DNA from: an uncultured Christensenellaceae bacterium
GTDB taxonomy: Bacteria; Bacillota; Clostridia; Christensenellales; Aristaeellaceae
Direction of reading: 5' to 3'
DNA length: 22,543 nucleotides
Assembly: GCA_905236495.1 (NCBI GenBank)
Contig: CAJOPV010000122.1
Span: 1-22,543 of the forward strand
The notes beneath the pieces were generated by a model. That model did not search any database, was not told where the DNA came from, and worked only from the letters and a program-made list of their open reading frames with translations. Position 1 is the stretch's first letter. Every line of letters begins with the position of its first letter. Position numbers and translations under genes: made by a program. Shown here in pieces: positions 1-7,662 of this stretch.

Positions 1-1358
1 CCATGCATGCCCTTCATTTGCTCGGGGCCATAGATCACCGGGGCGAAGCGGACTACGCTGTCGCAAATTTTCTGATAGAAGCGGGCGTCGGTGGCCCCGG
101 TCATAACGTAGGGGCTGCCGGCACAGCCGGGAAAAGTCTCGCTCACCACCCGCTGCACCGTTTGGAAGGGCTCCCCATGGATATCCACAGGGGCGGTAAA
201 ATCGCTGGCGTGGAAGACCTCCATGGTAAGGCCGTGCTTGTCCGCCCGCTTTTTCAGGAGGCGCAGGCTTTCTTCCATTCCCTGATGGGGAATGAAGCGC
301 AGGTTGGCCCCCAGGGTGGCCTTCTGAGGCATCACGTTGAAGGCGTCGGAGCCGGACTGCATGGTGAAGGCGGCGGTGGTGCGGATCATGGCCCCGGCCT
401 GAGCGGCGATGAGGGGCAGCACCCGAAGCAAGAGGGGCTTAAAGAGCCACAGATTGGTAAACACGAATTTCATCGGGAAGGAAGCGTAAGGGGCCAGGGT
501 GCGGAACATGGCGGCTACTTCCCGGGGCATCCGGCGCTTGAAGGGGGAGCGGGTCTCCATTTCGGTGACGAAGGCGGAAAGCCGGGCGATGGGGGAGTGG
601 GGCTTGGGGGTGCTGGCGTGCCCGCCGTCGGATACGGCGGTAAAGCGCACGTCCGCCTTGCCCTTCTCAAATACGCCGATCATGGCAAAATTGCCGTGAA
701 TGCCGCCGATGGGATCGGTGATGATTCCGCCGCCCTCGTCGCACACCAGGTAGGGCTTCACGCCCCGGCGTTCCAGCTCCGCCACCAGCTTGGGGCAGCC
801 GTCCCCCGCCCATTCCTCGGTGCAGGAGGAGGAAAGATACACGTCGTTTTCGGGCACGTACCCCGCCGCCAGCATTTCCTCCACCGCCTGGAAGAAGGCC
901 ATCACGGAGCATTTGGTGTCGCTGGCGCCCCGGCCCCACACCTTGCCGTCGGCAATATCCCCGGAAAAGGGAGCGTGGAGCCATTCGCCCTCGGCGGGCA
1001 CCACATCCTGGTGGCTCATGAGCACCAGGGGCCGGGCGGCGGACTTTCCCTTCCAGTAAAAGAGCAGGTTGCCGTCGATTTCCGTCTTTTCAAGCTGCTC
1101 GTGCACCAGCGGGAAAAGCTCCCTGAGCAGGGCGTGAAAGCCTAAAAACTTTTCCCGCTGATCGGTGTCCGGCACGGATACGGTATCATACTGCACCATG
1201 CGGGAAAGGGTGCGGGCGTAAGCCTCCGCCCGGGCGGGATCGGGGGAGGGCACATAGGTTGATTTTTGCGAGGGGATCGAAAGGGTATGAACGAGGGCGA
1301 TGAGCAGCAGCAACAGCAGCAGGCCCAGCAGGCCCAGCAGCACCCACAGCGCAGCCAT
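1..1358 (-). CDS. Membrane-anchored M20 family metallopeptidase (CPS/PM20D1-like), C-terminus outside window
   Basis: A zinc-dependent amidohydrolase of the M20 family, expected to cleave peptides or N-acyl amino acids. The start is an ATG read leftwards from 1358, with AAGGAGG about 8 bases upstream inside the previous gene. Residues 2-22 are a run of Leu/Ala/Val that reads as an N-terminal membrane anchor or uncleaved signal. The metal-site motifs are all visible: SHQDVVP (His116, Asp118), GRGASDTK (Asp147), TEE (Glu181-Glu182) and DEGG (Asp207). The HxDVVP form is typical of the carboxypeptidase-S/PM20D1 branch. The frame is open for 452 codons and leaves the window at Met-His, which should be the C-terminal His ligand, so only the last few dozen residues are missing. 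It is the third gene of a minus-strand operon behind two small membrane proteins. The substrate is unknown. Confidence 0.9.
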   Translation of the reverse strand, partial: MAALWVLLGLLGLLLLLLLIALVHTLSIPSQKSTYVPSPDPARAEAYARTLSRMVQYDTVSVPDTDQREKFLGFHALLRELFPLVHEQLEKTEIDGNLLFYWKGKSAARPLVLMSHQDVVPAEGEWLHAPFSGDIADGKVWGRGASDTKCSVMAFFQAVEEMLAAGYVPENDVYLSSSCTEEWAGDGCPKLVAELERRGVKPYLVCDEGGGIITDPIGGIHGNFAMIGVFEKGKADVRFTAVSDGGHASTPKPHSPIARLSAFVTEMETRSPFKRRMPREVAAMFRTLAPYASFPMKFVFTNLWLFKPLLLRVLPLIAAQAGAMIRTTAAFTMQSGSDAFNVMPQKATLGANLRFIPHQGMEESLRLLKKRADKHGLTMEVFHASDFTAPVDIHGEPFQTVQRVVSETFPGCAGSPYVMTGATDARFYQKICDSVVRFAPVIYGPEQMKGMH

Positions 1359-1361
1359 GGC

Positions 1362-2039
1362 TTACCCCTCCTTTTGCCCCTTGCGGAAGGCCAGGTAGCT
1401 AAGCAGGATGGCGATGGCCCCGCTGGGGATGATCATAAAGCTGGTGGAGGCGGTGAGGGAGGGCGCCAGAATGAACAGCACCGCCATGACGCACAGGGGG
1501 ATCGCCGCCAGCTTCGGGTCCTTGCGGAAGTATTTATAGGCCATGGCCCCGAAGAGGGCGGGCACCACGTTGGCGAAGGCGGGCTGCAGCGCCGGGCTTT
1601 GCAGCACGGGCTGCAGAGGAATGAGCAGCATGACCCCCAGGGCCAGCACCAGGATGGTGACCAGGGAGGAGGTGGCGATGGAAAGGGTGGAGATCACCTC
1701 GTTTTCCGCCGTGCCGGATTTGGCCCCCACCAGCTCCTTGGCGTTCATGGCGCAGGGGATCTTCATGTTGATGAGGTTGCCGGTGATGAAGGCCAGGTAG
1801 CTGCCGCCGCTGCCCAGCATGGGCGTATAAACCAGAAATTCCACCACGCTGCTCACCGTCCACACCAGGCCCACGGAAACAAAGCCCCGGGCCACGGCCC
1901 CCAGATCGGGCATGGCCCCCAGCAGCAGGCCGATCAGGAATGGCGCGCCCACCAACAGGATCAGGCACAGGGCGGATACCGCCCGCCCGAGCAGGTGGGT
2001 GCGGCGCAGATATTGCTGATAATACGTATCCCGTTCCAT
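1362..2039 (-). CDS. Polytopic membrane protein of unknown function (partner of DUF5058-like protein)
   Basis: A 225-residue integral membrane protein that I cannot assign to a named family. Hydrophobic segments lie near residues 17-41, 51-74, 117-141, 156-170, 176-195 and 199-217. A loop at about 75-115 is rich in Gly/Ser/Asn and contains GSGGS, ITGNLINM and NAKELVGAKSGTAENE. Conserved-looking polar residues in a membrane-embedded loop like this suggest a substrate path. The ATG at 2039 has GGGGAGGAAG upstream. It sits 16 bases after the DUF5058-like gene and 3 bases before the M20 peptidase, so all three are almost certainly co-transcribed. I infer that it pairs with the upstream membrane protein as a two-part carrier, perhaps handling the product or substrate of the peptidase. 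No transport function is proven by the sequence. Confidence 0.8.
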   Translation of the reverse strand: MERDTYYQQYLRRTHLLGRAVSALCLILLVGAPFLIGLLLGAMPDLGAVARGFVSVGLVWTVSSVVEFLVYTPMLGSGGSYLAFITGNLINMKIPCAMNAKELVGAKSGTAENEVISTLSIATSSLVTILVLALGVMLLIPLQPVLQSPALQPAFANVVPALFGAMAYKYFRKDPKLAAIPLCVMAVLFILAPSLTASTSFMIIPSGAIAILLSYLAFRKGQKEG

Positions 2040-2055
2040 GTTTCTCTTCCTCCCC

Positions 2056-2799
2056 TCAGCCGATCAGCACTGCGGACAGCATGCCGATGAGCATGCTGCC
2101 GGCGATGGAAAAGTTATCCAGCCACGCTTTGCCTTTTCTTTCGGAAAAGTAGGTGAATACCGCCATGGCGAGGGCCGCCACAGCCACCACGATGAGGGGC
2201 GTAAAATCCCCCGAAAAGGTAAAGCGCCCGTTCCCCGATACGAAGGCGCCGATATAGCTGCCCACGTAGGCGCTCACCATGCCGATGAACATGGCGGTCA
2301 TGGCCCTGTCCCCGAACCCGCGGTCGGCCTTGCCCTCCTTGGGGGTCCGCCGGAGCCGGGCGGAATAGCGCTTGTTGAAAAAGAAGGAGAGGATCATGCC
2401 CCACATGATGCATACGCTCATAAGCAGGGCGATGGTGGAAAAGGCGGGCAGCGTCATGGCATCGGCCCCCAGGCGGACGCCCAATTGCTCCGCCGCCGCG
2501 TCCGCCACCTGGGTCTCATAATGCAGCGCGCCGATCACCGAAAGCCGCAGCCAGGGCCAGGGAGTGCCCAGGCTGCCGCTTAAGGCCAGCACCCCCAGCA
2601 AGATCCCCACGCTGGGCAGTACGGAGAAGGTGGCGCTGGAGGTGACGGCCCGGCGCATTCTGGTTTTATCCATGCCCAGGGCGATGCCGGCCTTCCAGGC
2701 CCGAATCATAAAAATCACGCAGATCACGGCGATCACGAAGATGATGCCGCCGCAGATGAGATACATGCTGCCGCTGTTGAGCTGCTCCGTCACGGTCAT
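2056..2799 (-). CDS. DUF5058-like membrane protein
   Basis: A 247-residue polytopic membrane protein resembling the DUF5058 family, recalled from its length, N-terminal layout and the RMRRAVTSSATFSVLPS stretch rather than from a search. Membrane segments lie near residues 12-32, 53-75, 118-140, 168-187, 200-218 and 229-246. The N-terminus is outside or short, and a basic loop (RAWKAGIALGMDKTRMRR) follows the first segment. The start is an ATG with a strong AAAGGAGG site. It is the first gene of the operon and lies 35 bases downstream of a clear minus-strand promoter. The family has no established biochemical role. Pairing with another six-segment protein and an M20 hydrolase suggests uptake of an amino-acid or peptide conjugate, which is inference. 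Confidence 0.75.
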   Translation of the reverse strand: MTVTEQLNSGSMYLICGGIIFVIAVICVIFMIRAWKAGIALGMDKTRMRRAVTSSATFSVLPSVGILLGVLALSGSLGTPWPWLRLSVIGALHYETQVADAAAEQLGVRLGADAMTLPAFSTIALLMSVCIMWGMILSFFFNKRYSARLRRTPKEGKADRGFGDRAMTAMFIGMVSAYVGSYIGAFVSGNGRFTFSGDFTPLIVVAVAALAMAVFTYFSERKGKAWLDNFSIAGSMLIGMLSAVLIG

Positions 2800-2831
2800 A
2801 TGCTCAGCCTCCTTTGTTGATTCCGCTGATG

Positions 2832-2860
2832 ATTATAGCATCCGCCGGGAAAAAACACAA
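2832..2860 (-). promoter_or_regulatory. Sigma-A-type promoter of the membrane-protein/M20 operon
   Basis: Reading the minus strand, TTGTGT and TATAAT are separated by 17 bases. The -10 is a perfect consensus and the -35 keeps the TTG. It points at the DUF5058-like gene, whose ATG lies 33 bases past the -10. Confidence 0.65.
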
Positions 2861-2867
2861 TGCCCGC

Positions 2868-2900
2868 AAAAAAAGCCGCCTCTCCTATTAGAGAGACGGC
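2868..2900 (-). terminator. Rho-independent terminator of the PspC gene
   Basis: On the minus strand GCCGTCTCTC and GAGAGGCGGC pair over 10 base pairs (one G-T wobble) around a 6-base loop, followed directly by seven T. It lies 17 bases after the PspC stop codon and just upstream of the next promoter, so it separates the two units. Confidence 0.85.
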
Positions 2901-2916
2901 CTTGCCGTTGGGCGCT

Positions 2917-3099
2917 TTATCCTTCAGAGGGGATCACGATGGCGGCGATGATATACACCAGCAGCCCGCCGCCGAACATAAAGGACAGCGCCACGAAGCC
3001 CAGCCTGATCAGGGTGGGGTCCACGTTGAAGTATTCGCCGATGCCGCCGCATACCCCGGCGAGGATCTTCTGGCTGCTGCTCTTGCAAAGCTTTTTCAT
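2917..3099 (-). CDS. PspC-domain small membrane protein
   Basis: A 60-residue protein made of a single PspC domain. The N-terminal half reads KKLCKSSSQKILAGVCGGIG, the typical basic start and AGVCGGIAEYF-like motif. It continues with DPTLIRLGF and ends in one hydrophobic segment (about 36-57). The family is named after phage-shock protein C, an envelope-stress membrane protein; stand-alone forms of about 60 residues are common in Firmicutes and their role is poorly known. An upstream in-frame extension exists to 3201, but the ATG at 3099 has AGAGGAGG at ideal spacing and matches family length, so I chose it. It lies 135 bases after the TIR gene and has its own terminator. Confidence 0.88.
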   Translation of the reverse strand: MKKLCKSSSQKILAGVCGGIGEYFNVDPTLIRLGFVALSFMFGGGLLVYIIAAIVIPSEG

Positions 3100-3160
3100 G
3101 TTCGTTTCCTCCTCTTTATCGCTCATAATCGGCGGGCCTCTTTCCGCCGCCCGCATCCAT

Positions 3161-3169
3161 AGGATAGCA
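3161..3169 (-). promoter_or_regulatory. Possible extended -10 element for the PspC gene
   Basis: The minus strand reads TGCTATCCT about 60 bases before the PspC start, an extended -10 form (TGn followed by TATCCT). No good -35 is visible. A GC-rich inverted repeat (GCGGGC/GCCCGC) lies between it and the ribosome site. The assignment is weak. Confidence 0.25.
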
Positions 3170-3234
3170 CAAAGGAAGCCGCAGGGAAAGAAAAAAACCA
3201 TGATAAAATGATTAAAACTGGATGAAAATGGCGG

Positions 3235-5733
3235 TCAGTTTCTGCTTTGCAGCGCTTCCGCGTAGCGGTACAATTCCTCCGGCGTGGTGAAGATATCCGC
3301 CGCCAGGGCGCTGCCGTCCTGATACACCACGACGGCGTCCCCCGTTTCCTCGTCAAAGCCCCAGTCCCTGACCTCCTTTTCCGCGTGCATGGCGTAAAGC
3401 GTCAGGCCGTTGACGGCGGAATAGACCCGGTAGGCAAGGCCCCGGTAGGCCGCCGCCATGATCAGCGTGCCCTCCCGGTTGAACTTGATCCCCATAAGAG
3501 CCGCGCCGCCGTGCAGGTCGTTCCAGGAAAAAAGCTGCCTGCCCGTTTCCAGCTCATACACCGCCACCAGCCCATTGACCCCGGCGAAGGCAGCCAGGCG
3601 GCTGTCCGGGGAGAAGGCCACCCCCGCCACCTGGGGACAATAAACCAGATTGGTGCTGCCCGGCAGGTTCGGCGTGGGGGCAAGGGATTGGCTGTAGCCG
3701 TTGAATTCGTACAGGCGGTGGAGGGGCTCCCCGCTGACCGCCAGATCGTAGATGGGCACGTAGCTGCCCGTGTTGGTGATAATGTAATACCGCCCGTTGG
3801 GGCTGCAATAGGCACGGGGAGCGTAAATGCCCGTCTGGCTGGAGCCGTAAAAATCCGAAAGCTCCCGGATCATACCCTCCCCGGGTTCGGTGAAATCGGG
3901 GATCTCCGTCAGGGCGCCTTGGTAATCGTCGATGGTGAACTGGCTTCCGGCGCCGGGAGACGCCTCCTTGCTGATGATCTCCGTTTTCACCAGCATGTGA
4001 TCGCCGGTACCGTCTGCCGTCAGCAGCGTGCCTGGCACCTGGGCGTACAGGCTGCCGTCCGATCGGCGATAGACGCCGTTTTCGCAGAGGAAATACTGCC
4101 CGTCCCGGGTGACGCCCAGGCAATTGCCGTTTAAGTCGTAGCGCTTTTCCCCGGTTTGGGCGTCATACACCGCCCCGGAGCTCCAGATGAGGTCCCCCGT
4201 CCACAGGGGCTCGTTCATCAGCGAATCGTCGGTATGGGCGGCTTCCTGCTCCCACAGCTTTTCCCCGTCTGAAAGGCGCAGGACGTAATGGCTGCCCCAT
4301 TCCCGCACATACAGGCCGGTCCCGTCGGGCGACAGGGCGTAGCGATTCATCCAGCTTTCGGTGGCGTGGATGAGATGGGCGCCGGTTTCCGCGTCGTACA
4401 GGTGGATTTCCGGGGTGGCCCCGTCGGAGAGCCAGCCGATGTACCGCCCGCCGTCAAAGACCCGGGCGATATCGGACTGGCGCTGGCGGGCGTCGCAAAG
4501 GAGGGTATAGCTGCTCAGATCCTCCGGGTCGTAGGATCGCAGGCCGTCCACCCCGCAGACCAGCAGCCGATCCTGCCAGAATACCGTGCAGGTAGGCCAG
4601 GAGCCCCCGGGGATATCCTCCCGCAGCTGCAGGCGTTGGCCCGTCTTCGCGTCCAGCAGGCATACGGTATGGCCCCAGGTGGTGCAGATAGCGATGCGGC
4701 TGCCGTCCGGGCTCCAGGCCAGAGAGGAAACGGCATGGCTGAAGGGGGCCGTGACCCACAGCCTTTCTCCCGTCATGGCGTCGCAGCAGGCCACCTCGGC
4801 GGTGGAGACGGCGGCGGCGACATACCGCCCGTCGGGAGAGAAGCTGTGAAAGCCCGTGAAATCCACCACCCCGGGGAGATCCAATTCGGCCTCCACCGCG
4901 AAATCCCCCGTGTAGCAGGAAACCGCCAGGGCATCCCGGATCCTTTCGTCGCCGTAGCCGTCAATGGTCTGGGATACGGCATGGGCGTCCAGGGCCAGCT
5001 GCCGGGCCTCCATCCGGCGGTTCTCCGAGGTATAGTAAATGGATTTTTCCACCAGCAGATCGCATTCGTTCCGGGCCGCCGCCGTCCGCTGGGCGTCGAT
5101 GCGCCCGTTTTGCACCAGGGCGTAGGCCAGAAAGCCGCCCAGGGCAGCGATGAGCCCGCCGGACAGGGCCAGGCCCCTTCGCAGGTTTCTTCGCTTCTGC
5201 CGCTGATAGAGGCCGTCGAAGGAGACGGACAGCATGGGCGCCAGGATGCGCAGCTTTTCCTTGTTCAGCCTGCGAAGGCTCTCTTTGACCGTATTTCCCC
5301 GCACGTCCGCCGCCAAGGGCTCCGTTTCCACGCGCTTTCCGCCGGGGCCCGCTTCAAAGCGGATCAGATCCGGGAAGCTGTCCGCGGGTTCCCCTTCTGC
5401 CAGCAGGGCCAGCACCCGGTCCCGCCCGTGGCGGCTGATGAAGTATTCCACCTCCCGCAAGCACCAGCGGCTTTCCAGGTATCGGGGAGAGCAGACGCAG
5501 ATGAGCCATTGGCTGTTATCCAGCGCTGTTTCGATATCCTTCCCCAGGTTAGGGGAGAGGGGCAATTCCTCCTGATCCCGGAACACCTTGCCCAGGCGCC
5601 TGCCCCCCGCCTGTTCCCTCATGCCGGCGGGGACGGCGTAGCGCTCGATGAGGGTATGCAGCCGCTTGGCGATTTCCTGATCCGGGCTCTGATGCCGATA
5701 GGAGATAAAGGCGCAGTAGGCGGTCTGATCCAC
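3235..5733 (-). CDS. TIR domain - transmembrane - WD40-like propeller protein
   Basis: An 832-residue probable NAD-cleaving signalling or defence protein. Residues 5-165 form a TIR domain: AFISYRH at the first strand, the conserved VFRDQEELP box (50-58), LICVCSPRYLESRWCLREVE (77-96) and a LALLAEGEP strand. The WxxxE motif is intact (Trp90, Glu94); this glutamate is the catalytic residue in NAD-hydrolysing TIRs such as SARM1. A single hydrophobic segment lies at about 187-207. After a helical stretch (210-260), residues 280-820 carry beta-propeller repeats with recurring SPDG-type turns (FSPDGRYV, WSPDGSRI, LSPDGTGL, CSPNGRYY, FSPDSRLA). So the TIR is probably cytosolic and the propeller on the opposite membrane face, as a sensor; topology is inferred. 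The start is GTG: an in-frame TGA lies two codons upstream, and AAAGGA precedes it. It is divergent from the RyR-domain gene. Confidence 0.88.
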   Translation of the reverse strand: MDQTAYCAFISYRHQSPDQEIAKRLHTLIERYAVPAGMREQAGGRRLGKVFRDQEELPLSPNLGKDIETALDNSQWLICVCSPRYLESRWCLREVEYFISRHGRDRVLALLAEGEPADSFPDLIRFEAGPGGKRVETEPLAADVRGNTVKESLRRLNKEKLRILAPMLSVSFDGLYQRQKRRNLRRGLALSGGLIAALGGFLAYALVQNGRIDAQRTAAARNECDLLVEKSIYYTSENRRMEARQLALDAHAVSQTIDGYGDERIRDALAVSCYTGDFAVEAELDLPGVVDFTGFHSFSPDGRYVAAAVSTAEVACCDAMTGERLWVTAPFSHAVSSLAWSPDGSRIAICTTWGHTVCLLDAKTGQRLQLREDIPGGSWPTCTVFWQDRLLVCGVDGLRSYDPEDLSSYTLLCDARQRQSDIARVFDGGRYIGWLSDGATPEIHLYDAETGAHLIHATESWMNRYALSPDGTGLYVREWGSHYVLRLSDGEKLWEQEAAHTDDSLMNEPLWTGDLIWSSGAVYDAQTGEKRYDLNGNCLGVTRDGQYFLCENGVYRRSDGSLYAQVPGTLLTADGTGDHMLVKTEIISKEASPGAGSQFTIDDYQGALTEIPDFTEPGEGMIRELSDFYGSSQTGIYAPRAYCSPNGRYYIITNTGSYVPIYDLAVSGEPLHRLYEFNGYSQSLAPTPNLPGSTNLVYCPQVAGVAFSPDSRLAAFAGVNGLVAVYELETGRQLFSWNDLHGGAALMGIKFNREGTLIMAAAYRGLAYRVYSAVNGLTLYAMHAEKEVRDWGFDEETGDAVVVYQDGSALAADIFTTPEELYRYAEALQSRN

Positions 5734-5867
5734 GGGCTTTCATCCTTTCAGGGGCTTTCGTATCCTGCTGACGCTTGAATAGCACCTATATTCTGTGCCG
5801 AAGCGTTGATTTCCTGCAAAAATAGGACAGGATTTTGCTCCGGGTCCTGCCGGGGGCACTTTTTCTC

Positions 5868-5897
5868 TTTTCAATCGACGGGGAAATATGCTATACT
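5868..5897 (+). promoter_or_regulatory. Extended -10 promoter of the RyR-domain gene
   Basis: TGCTATACT at 5889-5897 is an extended -10, with TTTTCA at 5868-5873 as a partial -35 (18-base spacing). The -10 overlaps the first in-frame ATG at 5888, so transcription should begin near 5904. That places the true start codon at 5930. Confidence 0.6.
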
Positions 5898-5929
5898 ACA
5901 AAAAAACACCCGGATTGGGAAGTGATGGT

Positions 5930-7642
5930 ATGCTGTTGGCTGGTTATGTGCTGGGGTTTGCGCTGATCCTGTATTGGATGCGTCATCGGACGGAACGGGC
6001 CCGCACAGTGACGGCGGTGGCTTATAATTACCTGTTCATCATCGGCATGCTGGTGGCGGCCCAAATGAAGGGCCAGCCCTTTACCTGGGAGGGCTTTACC
6101 GAAACGGTGCTCAAGAGCGCCTACTCCACGCCCCCCGCCATGGCCTTCCGGGGAGATATCAACGACGTGGCGGGCCTGCAGCGGGTGGCGATTTTCTGCA
6201 TCGTATCCGTCTATACCCTGCGTGCCGTCGCCGTGCTGTTTTTCCGGCGGGCGCTGAACCGGCTGATGGCCTGGTTCCGGGTGAAGAGGAACCACGACGT
6301 ATATGTGCTCTGGGGCAGTCAGCGGGACGCGGAAAAGGTGCTAAGCGATCTGTCCGCCCATGTGAGCAACCCCGCCGTGGTGTGGATCCCCTTCCGGGAG
6401 GAGGAGCAGGAAGGCGCGCTGCAGGTGCTGCCGGCGACGGAAAGCTACTTTGAAAAGGCCCGGATGGGAAAGACCAATCATGTGCTGATCCTGCCCGACG
6501 ACCAGGGCAAGAACGGGGAGCGGGTGAAAAAGCTGGATGGCCTTCGGGCGGGAAAGACCCCCTTCCGGGTCACCGCCGTGCTGGAGGACAGCGCCCTGCG
6601 GCTGGACGATCTCAAGTGCGAGTATATCGACGCTTGCCTCACCTCCCGGGAAGACCTGCTCTTTGAGGAGGCGATCAGCGGCGCCCGGCCTATCCAATGG
6701 CTGAAGGAGAAGGGCTTGGGCAGGGAGCGGGAGGGCGTGTTCCTGCCCGATCGGCCCTATCGCCTGGCGGTGATGGGCTTTAACCGGCTGAGCCGGGCGT
6801 TCCTTTTGAGCTTTTGCGAAAACGCCGCCTTTGAAACGGCTCAGGGCAAGGGCCTGCAGGCCCGGGTCTATGGGGCTGCGGAGGAGGAATGGGAGGCCTT
6901 CCGACTGGATTATCCCGCCCTGTGGATGTACGCGGATATCGAAAAGCAAGCCGGGGACGCCCAGCGCATGACGGCGGACAGCCTGACGGACGAAGCCCTG
7001 CGCCCGGACTGCGTGGTGATCGCCCTGCCCACTGCCGCCCAAAGCGTGGAGGCCGCCCGGCGGCTGTGCAGGCTGCTGAATCGGCTGGGCCTTGAGGATG
7101 CCCGGCGCCCGCTGATCCTTGCGGCGGCGGACGGCGGGGAGGAGCCGCCGGCCCTGCCCGGGGTGCGCTGGGTGCGGGAGGAAAAAACAGCCCTGACCTA
7201 CGAAACGCTGATCCTGCGGGCCCAGGATGCGCAGGCTATGCAGGTGCATCTGCAATACAAGGCCCTGAACCCCAACATCAAGGATTGGAACAGGCTGGAT
7301 ACCTTTATCCAAAGCTCCAACCGGGCAGTGGTGCGGGATGAAATCAACAAGCGGACGCTGGCGTCGGATACGGGCGCCGATCGGCAAACGGCCCTGTGGG
7401 CCCTGGCCCGGTATGAGCATCGCCGGTGGGTGACCTTTTATGCCGCCCGGGGCTGGGCGCCCCTGCCCCAGCAGGAGCTGACCGAATGGGAGGCCGCCCA
7501 CTTCAACCTGAAACGGCCTCAGGAGCGCCGCCACGCCTGCATGACGGATTGGGATAAGCTGGATCAGCTGCCCCAGGAAGCGCCCGGCAAATTGAAGATG
7601 AACGATTACGCCAACGTAGAGCCGCTGTTCCCGGAGAAGTGA
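5930..7642 (+). CDS. Membrane protein with tandem RCK/TrkA-N-like domains and C-terminal RyR domain
   Basis: A 570-residue protein. Three hydrophobic segments lie at about 2-16, 32-46 and 84-105. Then comes a Rossmann-like unit (122-250) opening with HDVYVLWGSQRDAEKVL and containing NHVLILPDD. A second lies at 276-400 (YRLAVMGFNRLSRAFL, then CVVIALPTAA). Both resemble NAD-binding RCK/TrkA-N folds, although the glycine loops are imperfect. A linker with WNRLDTFIQSSNRAVVRD leads to an RyR-type domain at 487-560, marked by EHRRW (496-500) and RRHACMTDWDKLD. RyR domains are named from ryanodine receptors; bacterial ones are taken to bind a nucleotide-like ligand. The ATG at 5930 is chosen over 5888 because GGAAGTGAT sits at correct spacing and the upstream ATG overlaps the promoter. 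It is divergent from the TIR gene, suggesting a joint system. The function is inferred. Confidence 0.75.
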   Translation: MLLAGYVLGFALILYWMRHRTERARTVTAVAYNYLFIIGMLVAAQMKGQPFTWEGFTETVLKSAYSTPPAMAFRGDINDVAGLQRVAIFCIVSVYTLRAVAVLFFRRALNRLMAWFRVKRNHDVYVLWGSQRDAEKVLSDLSAHVSNPAVVWIPFREEEQEGALQVLPATESYFEKARMGKTNHVLILPDDQGKNGERVKKLDGLRAGKTPFRVTAVLEDSALRLDDLKCEYIDACLTSREDLLFEEAISGARPIQWLKEKGLGREREGVFLPDRPYRLAVMGFNRLSRAFLLSFCENAAFETAQGKGLQARVYGAAEEEWEAFRLDYPALWMYADIEKQAGDAQRMTADSLTDEALRPDCVVIALPTAAQSVEAARRLCRLLNRLGLEDARRPLILAAADGGEEPPALPGVRWVREEKTALTYETLILRAQDAQAMQVHLQYKALNPNIKDWNRLDTFIQSSNRAVVRDEINKRTLASDTGADRQTALWALARYEHRRWVTFYAARGWAPLPQQELTEWEAAHFNLKRPQERRHACMTDWDKLDQLPQEAPGKLKMNDYANVEPLFPEK

Positions 7643-7662
7643 CCAGGGCTTACGCAGGCCCT

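Noticed and set aside
3..1145. 380-codon plus-strand open frame rich in His and Gly
   Set aside because: It is antisense to the M20 peptidase, whose metal motifs are intact on the other strand; long antisense frames are common in GC-rich DNA.
3178..3234. Terminator after the TIR gene
   Set aside because: A seven-T run on the minus strand is preceded by only a 4-bp CCAT/ATGG stem, too weak to call.
5734..5830. Promoter for the TIR gene on the minus strand
   Set aside because: TATTCA and TATAGG candidates exist, but none has a reasonable -35 at proper spacing, so no site is assigned.
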